DNA from: Bathymodiolus brooksi
Lineage: Eukaryota > Mollusca > Bivalvia > Mytilida > Modiolidae
NCBI GenBank assembly: GCA_963680875.1
Contig: OY804580.1
Span: 96,005,353 to 96,069,352 of the forward strand
Reading direction: 5' to 3'
Length of the DNA: 64,000 bases
In this document: one piece after another, positions 24,270 through 35,950 of the stretch
Numbering within the stretch: position 1 is the first letter of the stretch
How the letters are laid out: every line of letters starts with the position of its first letter
Translations under genes and position numbers: made by a program
Notes under the pieces: model-generated
The model's database searches: none
Told to the model about the DNA's origin: nothing
The model's input: only the letters and a program-made list of their open reading frames with translations

Positions 24270-27200
24270 TATATCTTGTGCATAGCTATATGTTACCTGC
24301 CTCCGAATGAATCAAGTAGGCCTAATGATCAAGAAATGTTCTTTGAAAACCTATTACAGCAGGTTTATTGTAATCAAACGATTGGAAATATAGTGATTTG
24401 CGGCAATTTTAATTCTCGCTGTGGATATTATTCAGATTTCATAGAAGGTGTTGATGAAATAAGTCCTAGATCAGTAATCGACGTGAATGAAAATTATAAC
24501 GGTGATCTCTTCATTAACTTCTTGACCGATATAAATTTCGCAATGTTAAGTGGACGTATCGGATTAAATGATTTTACCTATATATCGCCTCAGGGCAAAT
24601 CAGGTGTGGATTATATGTGTGTACCGTATGAACAATTAAATGGGTTTCTAGATTTTAAAGTGTTAAAAATGACAGCTATCATTAATCAAGTCAATTTTAA
24701 TCCGGAAAGAATACCAGACCATTCTATACTACTTTGTGAAATTAAAGTTCCGAAACTGTGTACCAAGAGAAATAGTTTACAAACGACCCATGAATTGATG
24801 ACAAATACGAGAAAATACCGGGTCAATAATATTCCTGACAATTTTCTTGTGGATGATGCGATAAGGGATAAAATTAACGAAACCATTTACCGCATTGAAA
24901 ATGCAATACACGTTGAAAACAACGTCCAGTCGGCATATGACGATTTTTGTATATTGATACAAGATGAAATGGACAACAAACTTCCAAGGACTAAAAACCT
25001 ATAACAACAACTGTGGTAAATCAAGATATAAGCCCTATTGGAATGACATTTTGCAAAACCAGTGGAACAAAGTATGTTCACTCGAAAAAATGTGGTTAGA
25101 ATCTACGGGTTCTAACAGTCAAAAGAAAACTCTTAAAGAAAGCTATTGTTCCGAAAGGAAATCCTTTGACAGACTTAATCGAAAATATAAACGTAAATAC
25201 TTAATAGAAAAACAGAACAGTCTCGAAGAAAAACTGATGGCCTCAAATCAAAAAGACTTTTGGAAATCGATTGGAAAACTCGGTATTTCTATTGAACGTA
25301 ACCAAAGTATACCGTGGTCAGTTATAGACAATGAAGGTACCGTACAAACTGATAAGAACGTAGTTCTAGGTAAATGGAAATCAGACTTTGAACAACTTTT
25401 TAGCATAGATCAAATCACTCGTCCACCCGTTAACGATAATGACACATTTGCAAATCAACCAGATGTGACAGAACTGAACGAACCGATTTCGCGAGAGGAA
25501 ATTATTGTTGCCGTTGAACTGGTAAAGCTCCGCAAAGCCGCTGGCTTCGACGAAATACCTGCTGAAGTGCTCAAGAATCAGACAGTAATAGACCTTCTAT
25601 TTATAATATGTAACGGATGTTTCGAACTTGGTCGTGTACCTGATCAATGGACTAAAGGAATAATCAATTTTATTTATAAAAGCGGATCAGGCTCAAGAAA
25701 AAACCCATTGAATTACCGAGGAATAACATTGATTTCCGTGCCTAGTAAAATTTACTGTTATGTTTTGAACACAAGACTTTCAGCGTGGTTAGATGAAAAT
25801 AACATTCTATGTGATGAACAGAACGGTTTCCGAGAAAAACGTAGCTGTGAAGAACACATACATACATTACACTCAATCATCAACGACCGTAAAATATCAA
25901 GACTCTCGACTTTTGTTTGCTTTGTCGATATGCGAAAGGCTTTCGATACTGTTCAGAGAAACTTACTTTGGTACAAATTGTCTAAGGCGGGTGTGCGAGG
26001 AAAATTCCTGTATGCGTTACAATCTTTATATGACAATGTGTCGTGCACAGTTCGAGTAAATGACCAATTTACTCCATGGTTCAAAGTTAATGCAGGGGTA
26101 AAACAGGGGTGTTTAATCTATCCTAGCTTGTTTGCATTTTATATATTCTACTATACGCAGATGACATTGCGCTTATAGCACCAGACGAATTGAAACTTCA
26201 ACAAATGCTAGACGTAGTGACATCTTGGTGTTCTGAATGGAAACTGCACATTAATGCTAGCAAAACACAAATTGTTCATTTTAGGAATCCTTCAGTTCAA
26301 CGTAGTAACTTTATATTTACATGCTCAAATTCCAACATTGAGTACGTCGAATCTTACAAGTACCTCGGTCTCTGGTTTGATGAACATATGAACATGAACA
26401 AAGCCGTTAGAGAATTGGCAAAATCAGCAAGTCGTGCACTAGGCGCGCTTTACGGAAAATGTGTGAGTTGTGGAGGTATGACTTATTCTGTTTTCATTAA
26501 ACTGTATGAATCTATAGTGGAACCTATCTTGTTCTATGGAAGTGGTATATGGGGAACTAAACAATATAGTGTTATTAATAACGTCCAGAATAAAGCAGGG
26601 AAACTATTTTTAGCTATAGGAAAACGGACTTCTAACTTAGCTGTGCGGGGTGATCTAGGATTAATGACGTGTTTTAACAAACAAAAACTTTCATGCATCC
26701 GGCTAATAAGTAGATTGAAACGCACCGAAGGCGACAGACTTATAAAAACTTTGTCGAACTGGGCTTCAAGACGTCGAAAAGGATGGCATGAAACTGTGTC
26801 CAGATTTATTAACTCTATTGAATGTGCTGATGTAGTTAACAACACTCAAATAACAGTAAAAACAGTAATGCGTCTAATCAAAGATAAAATGACGGAACAG
26901 GATAATGATGAGTTTGCTACTGAACTTTTTAACGACAGAAATCAACCTAATAGCAACAAATTAAGAACTTATCGTTTGTACAAAGAAAAGGTAAATGCAG
27001 AACAATTTGTACTATCTAACATACCACGTTCAATGAAACGAACAATGGCACTTTTTAGAACTGGGGCGTTACCGTTAGCTATTGAGACGGGTCGGTATTC
27101 CAGACCGCAAGTACATTTGAATGACAGACTCTGTAAACTATGTGATAACTCAGTCGTTGAAGATGAACAGCATTTCATGATGAACTGTCCACTCTATTCA

Positions 27201-27290
27201 GACATCCGGTTTGAATTGATACAAAATGCAAAACGTTTGATTGTCAATTTTGATTGTTTATCCATGGAACAGAAATTTATATCTAATTGA
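24270..27290 (+). pseudogene. APE-type LINE (Jockey/I/CR1 group): endonuclease and reverse transcriptase, 5'-truncated
   Basis: It begins inside the endonuclease (AICYLPPNES), with GNFNSRCG in place of GDFN, SGVDYM and PDHSIL. A frame change at an A-run near 24990 leads to the reverse transcriptase: KAAGFDEIPAEVL, YKSGSGSRKNPLNYRGITL, EQNGFREKRSCEEH, VDMRKAFDT and GVKQGCLIYPSLFA. The active-site box YADDIALIAPDE is in another frame at 26154, and the stretch normally found between KQGC...F and YADD is shortened, so bases are missing near 26145. The C-terminus has CKLCDNSVVEDEQHFMMNC. It is non-functional. Related tails lie at 4375, 22670 and 61486. Confidence 0.8.
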
Positions 27291-27299
27291 AATGTAATG

Positions 27300-28750
27300 A
27301 AATCCAGCCACTTCTTGCTCACACACTGCATAAATTTTTTTCAAGACGTAAAAGATTTTTATGATATTTTTATATGTTAACTATTTAATTTATTAAGTTC
27401 CAATTTAAAACTTTTAAAACTAGATTTTTATTGAACTTCTTTAGTTTCTTTAATTATTTTTTACGATTTTTAATGTAATTTATTATGTATACTTTTTTGT
27501 AATATTGTCCTTTAGTTTAAATTTTAAAGTTTTTATTTGTATATACAGTGTCTCATAAGTCTATAAAGGCTGGATATTGATCTTTGTTTTATGATGTAGT
27601 TTTGTACATATTTATATATTGTTGATCAATATGTGACACTATAATAAACTATCATTTATCATATACATGTTTTAATATAAGTCTTTTTAATACCTGTATG
27701 AATATTAGTATGGTTCATACTCTTAGTCTGAGTCATACACTTTCCGTAAATACCTAATACTGACATTTTATCCTTAAAAGGGTACAAAAAAGAACATACG
27801 ATTTTTTAAAAATAAACCATTAGCATATTTTACTTTGCTTTTGTAAAATTTCCTTATGAATGTAAAAAACATACGATGATCAAATCACATTTGTTAAATA
27901 ACCAGTATCGTTTTCTACTTTAGCAATAGACCGAATAATCTGTCTCTTGTGTGTCTATATTTGTCATTATATATTTCCTATTTATTATTTGGACATTTTT
28001 TTTTGACACAATATTTTCTGAAAACCTTAGGGCAAGGTGGGTTTGAAACTAAACCAATCATAATTTCGTTGTGCACAAGTAGAACAGTATAGTTTCCAGA
28101 GTTAATTCTTGTTACTGATTGCTTTAATGTTCAAATCTTCTCGGGGGCTGATTGTATGCGTGTCCCCAAAAAAATGTCCAAATAATAAAAAGAAAATATA
28201 TATGTATTTTACTTTGCAAACCTTTGGTCATTAACGTTTCTACCTTTTTCAAATCTACTCGTGGGAAATTTCCACTTTCCCAAACGTCCTGCAAGATTTC
28301 TCTTATATCGTCGTTCTAACGTGTAGCGAATTTACACGTGGGGAAAACTAGCTGGTAGCTAGATATAAAAAATAAAACTGGTTTCAGCTAAATGTTCTAT
28401 TAATAAATCCAAATAATATTTTACAAAACAAATTAACAATGTTCATATATGGTAGTCCAATATAACAATTACGGTAAGTCCAGTATAACAATAAAATGTT
28501 CACAACATACGATGTCCGTACACTATATGGTCAGGAATCCTCATTGATTATTTACACTATTTCGGGTCTCAATTTATACAAATTTGCATGACAACGACTT
28601 GTTGTTACTCAGGAAATGACATATTGAAACGTATCCGATTAAGTGCGAATTATAACAATAGATATGAAATTAACAAAAACTGAGTAATTAAAACTTAATC
28701 TCCTTAAATACACTAGTTTCTTATGTTGTCATTCTCATTACGACAAACGA
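27300..28750. other. No gene recognised
   Basis: Very AT-rich, with TATA-like and homopolymer stretches. It contains the right inverted end of the Harbinger relic at 27731-27751 and otherwise nothing I can name. Confidence 0.6.
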
Positions 28751-28756
28751 TAATGT

Positions 28757-29455
28757 TTATACAACGTTACACGGATACAATGTACAGATGACTTTCGATC
28801 CTTTGTTACCGATTGGAAACGATAATGAGAATTTGGACTGGACGCTATCGTCTTCTTTACAAAATGTTACAGTATCAGATATGGAAGTTATGGCTAACGC
28901 CTTCACGAGATCGTAACGATTGTAAACGATTTGCTGATGTAACTGTTTCCTCCTCCCGTCTTCATGGCGACCTTCTTGATCGTCTGAACCGTACCCGTAT
29001 TGAATCTGAGGGCATCGGTCTTGTCTTGCTGGGAGAAAGATACGGTCACGTAGGGATCTACCACAGTTCTCAGAGACTCCAACATTTCGTTTATGCCGTA
29101 CATCGTTCCTTCGTACTGGCACTGGAAACCCACTACTGCAGAAATCTCCGAACTAGTTTCCTGTACTACTTCGACACAGAATAGCTCGAAGGTAATCTCC
29201 GTCCCGTTCTTCACGCCCTTCACCATACATCTTCCCGGGGTCGTGGTGGCAATGCGGACGGGAGACTTTTCGTCCACGCAGGCCAGAGCGTCCAGCAGCG
29301 GTTTCAGGTATAGACGAATGACCAATATGTTTCCATTACTACAGTGTAGGAGGTAATTCATGAGATCTGCAGCTATTATGTTTATTATCGTAGACATGAA
29401 CTGGTTATTTACTTCTACGATCGACAGCCCCGCGCTGGTAAAAGTTCGGGAATTT
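28757..29455 (-). pseudogene. Sliding-clamp-like (PCNA/Rad1 superfamily) reading frame with a frameshift
   Basis: The minus-strand frame reads AGLSIVEVNNQFM (compare the G-I-I-(A/V)-(D/E)-----V strand of clamps), then LYLKPLLDALACVDEKSPV, the ITFELFCVEVV strand pair, and YGINEMLESLRTVVDPYVTV as a second-domain helix and strand. Near 28912-28922 the frame breaks and continues in another frame as DLVKALAITSISDTVTF, which looks like the last clamp domain, to a stop at 28757. The order and spacing fit a two-domain clamp; the similarity is from pattern only. The expected N-terminal strand is missing; an upstream exon is possible (TTTTACCAG precedes). The segment looks less AT-rich than its flanks. 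Alternatives are a retrocopy, a viral-derived gene or a diverged checkpoint clamp subunit. Confidence 0.45.
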
Positions 29456-29499
29456 TTTGGCGAAAAATTTAATTTTACCCGGAACTCTCGCGTTTTACC

Positions 29500-30280
29500 G
29501 TATCGTCAATATTTCAAATGACAAGCAGATGTCGCTAATAAACACACTTCCGTAGCTTTAATTCGAGTTTTCAAAAATGTCGTCTGAAAATCGCAAAATG
29601 CTAGTGGAAAATGCTCCATGGAGAGTTGTCAGCTGCTGTAAATAAATATTGATGTGTGTTTTCAGGGAGAATAATATATACAGAGAAGGAATAAGCCAAT
29701 TTCCAGACAGGTAGGCCTTTTTTATTCACTAAATTTAAGATGAATACACAACAAGTATCCCAATGTAAACAAAGAAGAGTGACTTACCTTCTAACTTATA
29801 TCATGTCAGAAACCCGGCATGGATAGAAACTACTGCTTGATTGTAATTATTGTATATATGTCATACAGTGATACATAGAAAGTTGCAAAATGTTGTTTAT
29901 ATGAAAAAAAGTCGATGATAAAAAAAAAAGGGGGGGGGGGGGCAACATCTTAAAAAAAAAAAAAATAAAAAAAAAATAAAGGGAGCAACATAGGGTCCTG
30001 TCCACAAGTACCCAGTCGGAAAGCAAACTCATTAATGGCGTCGCTGGTAAAACCACGGGTCACGTGATTCTCATTTGAAAATGTTGACATTTTCGTCGGT
30101 CATGAAAATCATGGAAAATTGTAGAACAAAGACCTCGTTTATTTATACCGTAGAAATTATCGAAACGTCTTATATTGTTTTCTTTTCAGCAATAATTACT
30201 TCCACGATTTGAGTTAAAACGGGAGATTATTATTAAAATTTTGATGATTTAGAGGGTGACCCCCTCGATGGAATGTCGCC
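29500..30280. other. No gene recognised; A-run and G-run
   Basis: Contains a 13-base G run at 29930-29942 and long A-rich runs to about 29980. No supported gene. Confidence 0.55.
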
Positions 30281-30282
30281 AT

Positions 30283-30672
30283 CGCATTGGAATAAAATGC
30301 AAATATATTAAGTTTGCAGTATAGTGACATTCCCAAACTTCACACTGCGCTAGGTTATATATTTATTTAACGAAATGTTTCTCTGGTACACGTTTTTATT
30401 CATTAATAAAAAATTGTGTCAGCTTTTAGTGCCGAAAAATTGTCAGCCAAGAAAGATAACTCCGTACCGTCGCATTGAAATAAAATGCAAATATATTAAG
30501 TTTGCAATAGAATAACATTCCCAAACTTCACACTGCGCTAGGTTATATATGTATTTAACGAAATGTTTCTCTGGTACACCTTTTTATTCATTAATAAGAG
30601 TTTCTGTCAGCTTTTAGTGCCGAAAATTATTCAGATTCAGAAAAATTGTCAGTCAAGAAAGATAACTCCGTA
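30283..30672. repeat. Two-unit tandem duplication, period 188
   Basis: CGCATTGGAATAAAATGC at 30283 recurs as CGCATTGAAATAAAATGC at 30471. The following bases (TTTGCA..., CACTGCGCTAGG, AACGAAATGTTTCTCTGG, TGTCAGCTTTTAGTGCCG) repeat in the same order. The second unit has a small insertion near 30630. Confidence 0.85.
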
Positions 30673-31023
30673 TGAATTTCCGTATTTCTAAAAATAAATT
30701 TAGAACTAACCTAATGACTTAAAAACACGCTGTGCACAAATGTTAATGCCGATGCAGGCTGCTATTTTAATAGCATATGCATATAATTAACAACAAATTT
30801 TGGAATATACAAACATTTATATATGGTCTCCTATCCCCAAAAGAAAGGATAGGCGACTGAAATGTACAGGTCCACCGGTTTTATTCTAGCAATTCAAGAA
30901 AAAACATTTCTATATCCTTTTGATGAATCATGAACAGAACTCGTGTAATTTTTTTCTAGGCATGAAAATAAAATTCAATATAAAGATAAAAAAAAATGTA
31001 TAAATATTTAAAGAAAATGTATA

Positions 31024-31500
31024 TAGTCATCTGTCAAAAGTATTGGGAAATGTAAAAAAAATCCCTATATAATCAACCAAAACCATATTTTTTCAAAAAA
31101 ATATTGTGAAGTTATTTCTGGATAGATTTTAACAAATTTTACACCAAAACATTCAGAATTGTCAATGTTTTGATTGTTTATTTACTCATTATGTTGTTAT
31201 GAGTTATTTTTATTTGTACATAATTTAAACACGACAAATAAAAATTGATTTTGATTTTCCTATACATTTCAACTAAAAATAAATCCTAAAAATTAACAAT
31301 CATGGAAAAATTATGTACAAATAAAAACCACTGTATAAAGATTTGAGCAAATAAACAAACAAAATATAGACAATTCCGAATGTCTTGGTGTAAAATTTGT
31401 TACAGAAATGATTTCACAATATTTTTTTGAAAAAAATATGGTTTTGGTTGATTATATAGGGATATTTTTTACATTTCCCAATACTTTTGACAGATGACTG
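31024..31500. mobile_element. Mariner-like MITE with long inverted ends and TA target duplication
   Basis: Left end TAGTCATCTGTCAAAAGTAT after TA; right end ATACTTTTGACAGATGACTG before TA. Arms of more than 100 bases are complementary. The middle (31165-31350) holds sequence absent from the shorter relatives at 2761 and 21062. It is non-autonomous, with no transposase frame. Confidence 0.8.
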
Positions 31501-31644
31501 TACATATTAGTTTTCAAGTGTATTTCTTTTCCATAAACTATTAACAGAGTAAAAAGTCCATATTTTTTTATGAAAGTTGAACAAATCCTAAGTACAATGA
31601 ATTATTAATTTAATAGAAAATGAGATTAAAAAAAGTATGTGCCA

Positions 31645-32371
31645 GTCTCCATGATATGGCAAAACCCAGCTTAATGAACCTCCATATTCTGATTTTAATT
31701 TTATTAAATGGTCATAAGATTCCTGTCCCCAACAACAACTTGATACTGAAGCTTTATCCCAATCTGAAACTTTTTGTGAAGAATATTCAAAGTTTTCAAA
31801 ACTGTGGCTTTTGAATCTGCTGTCTCATCTAAAACTTCAATTGAACAAAACTCAGATTTTTCAGTGTCAGTTTCAGAAAATGAAAGAAAAGTGTTAAGAC
31901 TTGGGAGATCTACATGTATATCATTTTCCTGTACCAAATATTTCAGAAAACTGTAAGCTGACAATTTCTTCTCGAAACTTTCCCATGCAAAGGTTTCATC
32001 ACCCGTTTCCTTGAAATCTTCCAAACTTAAATGGGAGAATTTATTGCCTCTAATGGGAGAGGGTTCACCAATTTTGTCTTCTGGTTCTTTCAGTAATTTA
32101 ATTAAAGCTGTTTTGTCAACTAAATCTTCAAATTTTTTGTACAAATCTGGCAACAATAAAGCTTTGTTGAATAAAAAGTCACCGACTACAAATTCTAAAA
32201 CAGTAACGGTCAAGATTGTCAGAGTCTACATTGCAATATTCCACCTGATCAAACTGTGAAAACATTTAGTTAATTGGTAGTCATCAGTTTTTGAAAGTTC
32301 ATTTAGAGAATCATCAGACCTCACAAATTTGTTAAAATTTTTATAACATGTAAGGCATAAAATGGCTTTGC
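31645..32371 (-). pseudogene. DUF6589-type gene fragment, broken
   Basis: On the minus strand an acceptor-like CTGCAG at 32377-32372 precedes a frame reading CLTCYKNFNKFV; this has an in-frame stop at 32226-32228. It continues to LHKKFQIGIKLQYQVVVGD. Just after GD the frame slips, and YDHLIKLKSEYGG then LPYHGDWH follow in the next frame near 31733-31650. The VVVGD-x-(K/N)-TYDHL-KLK and PYHGDWH motifs are those I recall for the DUF6589 family, multicopy proteins of unknown function common in invertebrate genomes. It is likely a decayed family member; no catalytic role is known. Confidence 0.6.
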
Positions 32372-32399
32372 CTGCAGACAATGAACACAGGGCCGAGGG

Positions 32400-34230
32400 T
32401 CCCTGCCACTTTGGGCTTCAGAACAGTTAAGTTTTTTTTTAGGCATTACTACTACTAGTCAACTATGGTAAAATCACAGTCTTGCAAAATACAGTTGTTT
32501 CATCAATTAAATATCATATATGCAGTTACATACAGATAACAAATTTAGCCTACTTTCTATTTATAACACACACACTGGCTGGTTTTTGTTTTCAGAGTCA
32601 CATTCATTCAATCATTGTATACCTGTTACACATAAATTCATAATTCATTTGCAGAAGAAAATCAGAGTTCCGAACTTCCGTTTTTTATAGGTGGCGCTGT
32701 TACTTTCACTTTGGGTCCATGTTGTTCTCTACTCAGGCGAATTCCTGACAAAAACGACCGCTGCGCCTTCACAAGAGGTAGTCGAGGGGAGGTCATGATA
32801 TTTTTTGAAAAGAAAAAGGTCTTGGGAGTTGAACCAAACAGGGTTTTGAATATATTAGAAGGAATTTAAAAAACAAACACGACTTGAAGCGAGCGGGGGT
32901 AAAAAAGATGTCCGCCCTTGTATATGTTTATACATTGATAGTATATTTACGTGGATAGTGACAAGGCCCTGTGGTATACAGATGTAACCTTTTGAACATG
33001 TAGCTTATAATATTGTTTATTTAGGTTTGCGAGTTGTTTCGAATGATATGACACACATCAAAGGTACATTGTAGTCTAGAATCAGGTGGACTTAAAATGT
33101 ATGAAAATCTGTACACATCTATTCTACTTGTGCATTCATAAGAAAAAGTGTTTGCATCCAAAAGATAAAATGTGGTGGTTTTATTTTGTAACAAATCAAA
33201 TGTAAATATTTGTATATTTTTTTTCAAACTGATTTGACTTTTGCAGGTTAGGAATAGCTGCACTTCATTACAACGAGAACGGCAAGAGACCAAGCAACAA
33301 CTAAAGATGGACAGCAATGCTTCAACACCTGCTACCCAAAGAAGAGAATACACGCTGTTGCAAAACCTAGGAGGACACCACCACCATCATTTGGTTAGTA
33401 TACAGTCAAACATCAATAGCTTGAGAACCACTCATTTCTCAATCCACTTTTTCAATCCTGCATATTCTTTTATCAGTAACTAAACAATATGCATTTCTTG
33501 AAAAAAATTGTGCAGTCCCTGTGAGGTTTTACTGTACATGTATACTTCACACTGTAATGTAAAATTCATACCTTTTGACAAATTTAATTTTGTCAAACTT
33601 CCAGTTTCACCAAGATGAAGAACAGCAATAAATATAAAAACCTTGTTCTTTTGCACTGATTTTCTTTTTTTCTCACATGTATTATCCCCTGTCCTTCCTG
33701 TTTTCAGTTAAAATTTGTTAAAGCACCTTAACGGTTTATTTGATGTGTTGCAAGAATGAGCTATACATTTTTACTGACAATTTTTCATGCTTTTAACTAA
33801 AGTTTAATAATTCAAGGAAATATAGTCATGTAGGTACACAGTGTTGAGAAGCAAATTAAAAATATCAACTCTACTAATATAAAGTTGCAATTGTGATATA
33901 TGTCATTTACCAGATTTTATAACTTTCTTTTTTATTGTAGTGTATCCCTGATCAAGCAGGCAGTAGTGAAAAGAATATGATCAGAGTGCAGTACCCACTC
34001 TAATGCCCTAGATGATGTAAAAGTGCTCAACACTACCAATCCACCGTCTCTGACATCATCATTCACTATATTTGAGAAAGCAGACCTCATTCAGAGACAT
34101 CGATCAAGATTTAGCAGACAATGAAAAGACTGTGAACATTAAAATTTAATTCTACATGTAAATTGTATATAATAATCTGCAGTGTATATAATTCACAGTT
34201 CATAGAAATAGTACATATTTCAAACAAATG
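32400..34230. other. No supported gene; possible isolated exons
   Basis: Around 33247-33391 (plus) a segment lies between TTTTGCAG and GTTAGTAT and encodes a Gln/His-rich stretch including five histidines. TTTATTGTAG near 33940 is another acceptor-like site. Nothing matches a known domain, so I do not call a gene. Confidence 0.4.
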
Positions 34231-34234
34231 TTAC

Positions 34235-34964
34235 TCAAACAGTAGCATATTTAAACCCACAATATTCTTCTGATGGAAAAGTCTCTTATTTTCTGAACAA
34301 CACAAGCTGGTAAAATTTTCCTGTTATGACTTCCAAGTTTGTGCCAAATCCACTGTACGAAGCGTCTGTAAGCCATAAATCTGTATTTTCTGAAATAAAA
34401 AATTTTAGATTCAGTTTCACTTATTATAACAGTTTATAAAATAATTAATTAGAAGATTTTACAGAGTATGATTCTAAACATTTTATATCTTCCTATATTC
34501 ACAATTATTTGTATATTAAAAATATAACTGTTAATTTGTCCTGTAAATAATTCTTCTGTATATCCAATAATAATTTATATAAAAACAAATTTATGAGTTT
34601 ACATGACAAAGTCTTGTGTTGTAAGTTCTGTATGTTAATAAATATAATTTGTATAAAGATACAAATTATTCATTGTAAATATACCTGTTTATAGTTATGC
34701 ACATTTTACTGAAAAATAAAATGTTGAAATATGATTACATACTCATTTAATGGCTCGTTGTCATCAAAAGGACCAACATTTTACAAGAACTCATACATGC
34801 TGACGTGAAGAACATGTCGGTTAAGGCAGTTGGAAATAAAAATGTCACTGTCTGTAATACACTGCATGTCCTCTGATAGCATCTGGGAGTGGACTGCAGG
34901 CACTTCAACACAACAAATACATTCTTCTGGTGTTGTCATTGAGGAACAATTGCCACATTCACAC
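34235..34964 (-). pseudogene. P2X7 C-terminal (P2RX7_C-like) cysteine-rich domain gene, two exons
   Basis: Exon at 34964-34739: the acceptor TTTTTTAG precedes CECGNCSSM, EECICC, CITDSD and CLNRHVLHVSMYEFL. An in-frame TAA follows at 34781-34783, after which the family-like GPFDDNEPLNE reads to a donor at 34738. Second exon at 34389-34235: after TTATTTCAG, YRFMAYRRFVQWIW and NRKILPACVVQKIRD. One extra T then shifts the frame; SEEYCGFKYA reads in the next frame to a TGA. Exon phases agree (0/0). The pattern C-CG-C--M-T--E--CC and YR-F--W is that of the zinc-binding C-terminal ballast of P2X7, which also occurs alone in many invertebrate proteins. No P2X channel part is present here. The stop and the frameshift suggest a pseudogene. 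Confidence 0.65.
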
Positions 34965-34969
34965 CTAAA

Positions 34970-35950
34970 AAATAAGATACATTACTTACATATAAAGCAA
35001 GCATAACATGACAAAATATACACATGGGGTACATTTATAAAGTAAATACATATGGATATAAAGTAGACTGATGGGACTGACAGAGTGGTTCCAGAAACAG
35101 ACGGTGTAAAGCTTATGAAGGGTTTTACTATGCAGTTGGGAAGAAAAAGAACGGATATGGAGCAAATGTCAATGAGAGAACATCCCATATCCAATGTGAC
35201 TGGCTGATCAAAAACAGACATCTATAGGTGGCCACACCATCTTCAACAACTGGGACACCCCACAAAATACAGCAAGCCCTAAATGACCCCCGACAAAAAA
35301 CAAAGTGGATCAGTGGCCAAAATACTAGAACAATTTTTCAAATATGATTGAAAACTGCCTCTAATCTAGAATGGAATTGAGAAGTAATTGATTCTTGTTG
35401 TCTCGAATACATTTAAGTCAACATTTCGGGTAACTCGAAAACGTTTTCTGGATCTTCAACCGTAATTACTAAGCAAATTTACCCCTGATGAATACAATTA
35501 CTGGCTGTGTACCCTATCTCGCCAGGTACCCATGCAAGGTGTTTCTGTCAACTTGAAAGTGCCAGTTAAAATGTTGTTCAACAGGTATTAAACTTCACAG
35601 GGAGCCACTTTACCAGAACTTTCTTTAAAATTTATGAAAACTTTTTGTAGAAATGTACATAACATGCATAAATACAATGGTTAGTGTTGAGATTGGGTAC
35701 TCAGCCAGTAGACCTGACAACTCAAAAGAAATGTACCAACTTGCAGACTTGTTCAAGATATGCATAATATCAGTAATAGTATAAGCAAATATATAAAGGT
35801 GTGGGTTTTCTGGAAAAGAGGTTAATGCTCGAGCTGTTGTGGATTGTGGATTATTTGTTTGCTGCTTCATTTGAGTGAAAATAATGTTAAAATTACTCAA
35901 TTTTCTCTTTCCTGGGGGTACTCTTTACATGGCAAGACTCACACTATCAG
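34970..35950. other. No gene recognised
   Basis: AT-rich, with no domain-bearing frame. The 35080-35300 stretch (GACTGACAGAGTGGTTCC, ATGGAGCAAATGTCAATGAG) looks like part of an unidentified dispersed repeat; it has no second copy in this window. Confidence 0.5.

Larger units (their letters stand above)
23712..27751. mobile_element. PIF/Harbinger element relic with 21-base inverted ends, invaded by a LINE
   Basis: ATTTACGGAAAGTGTATGACT at 23712-23732 is exactly the reverse complement of 27731-27751. Between them lie a Harbinger-type transposase C-terminus (24087-24266) and a large LINE fragment (24270-27290). The match of inverted ends with a transposase of a TIR-bearing superfamily suggests one original transposon. 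The target duplication is unclear: TTA or TA lies close to both ends. Confidence 0.6.

Noticed and set aside
28813..29356. Plus-strand frames of 87 and 123 codons
   Set aside because: Antisense shadows of the minus-strand clamp-like frame.
33247..33391. Exon between TTTTGCAG and GTTAGTAT
   Set aside because: Splice-like ends only; low-complexity product (His run), no homologous domain.
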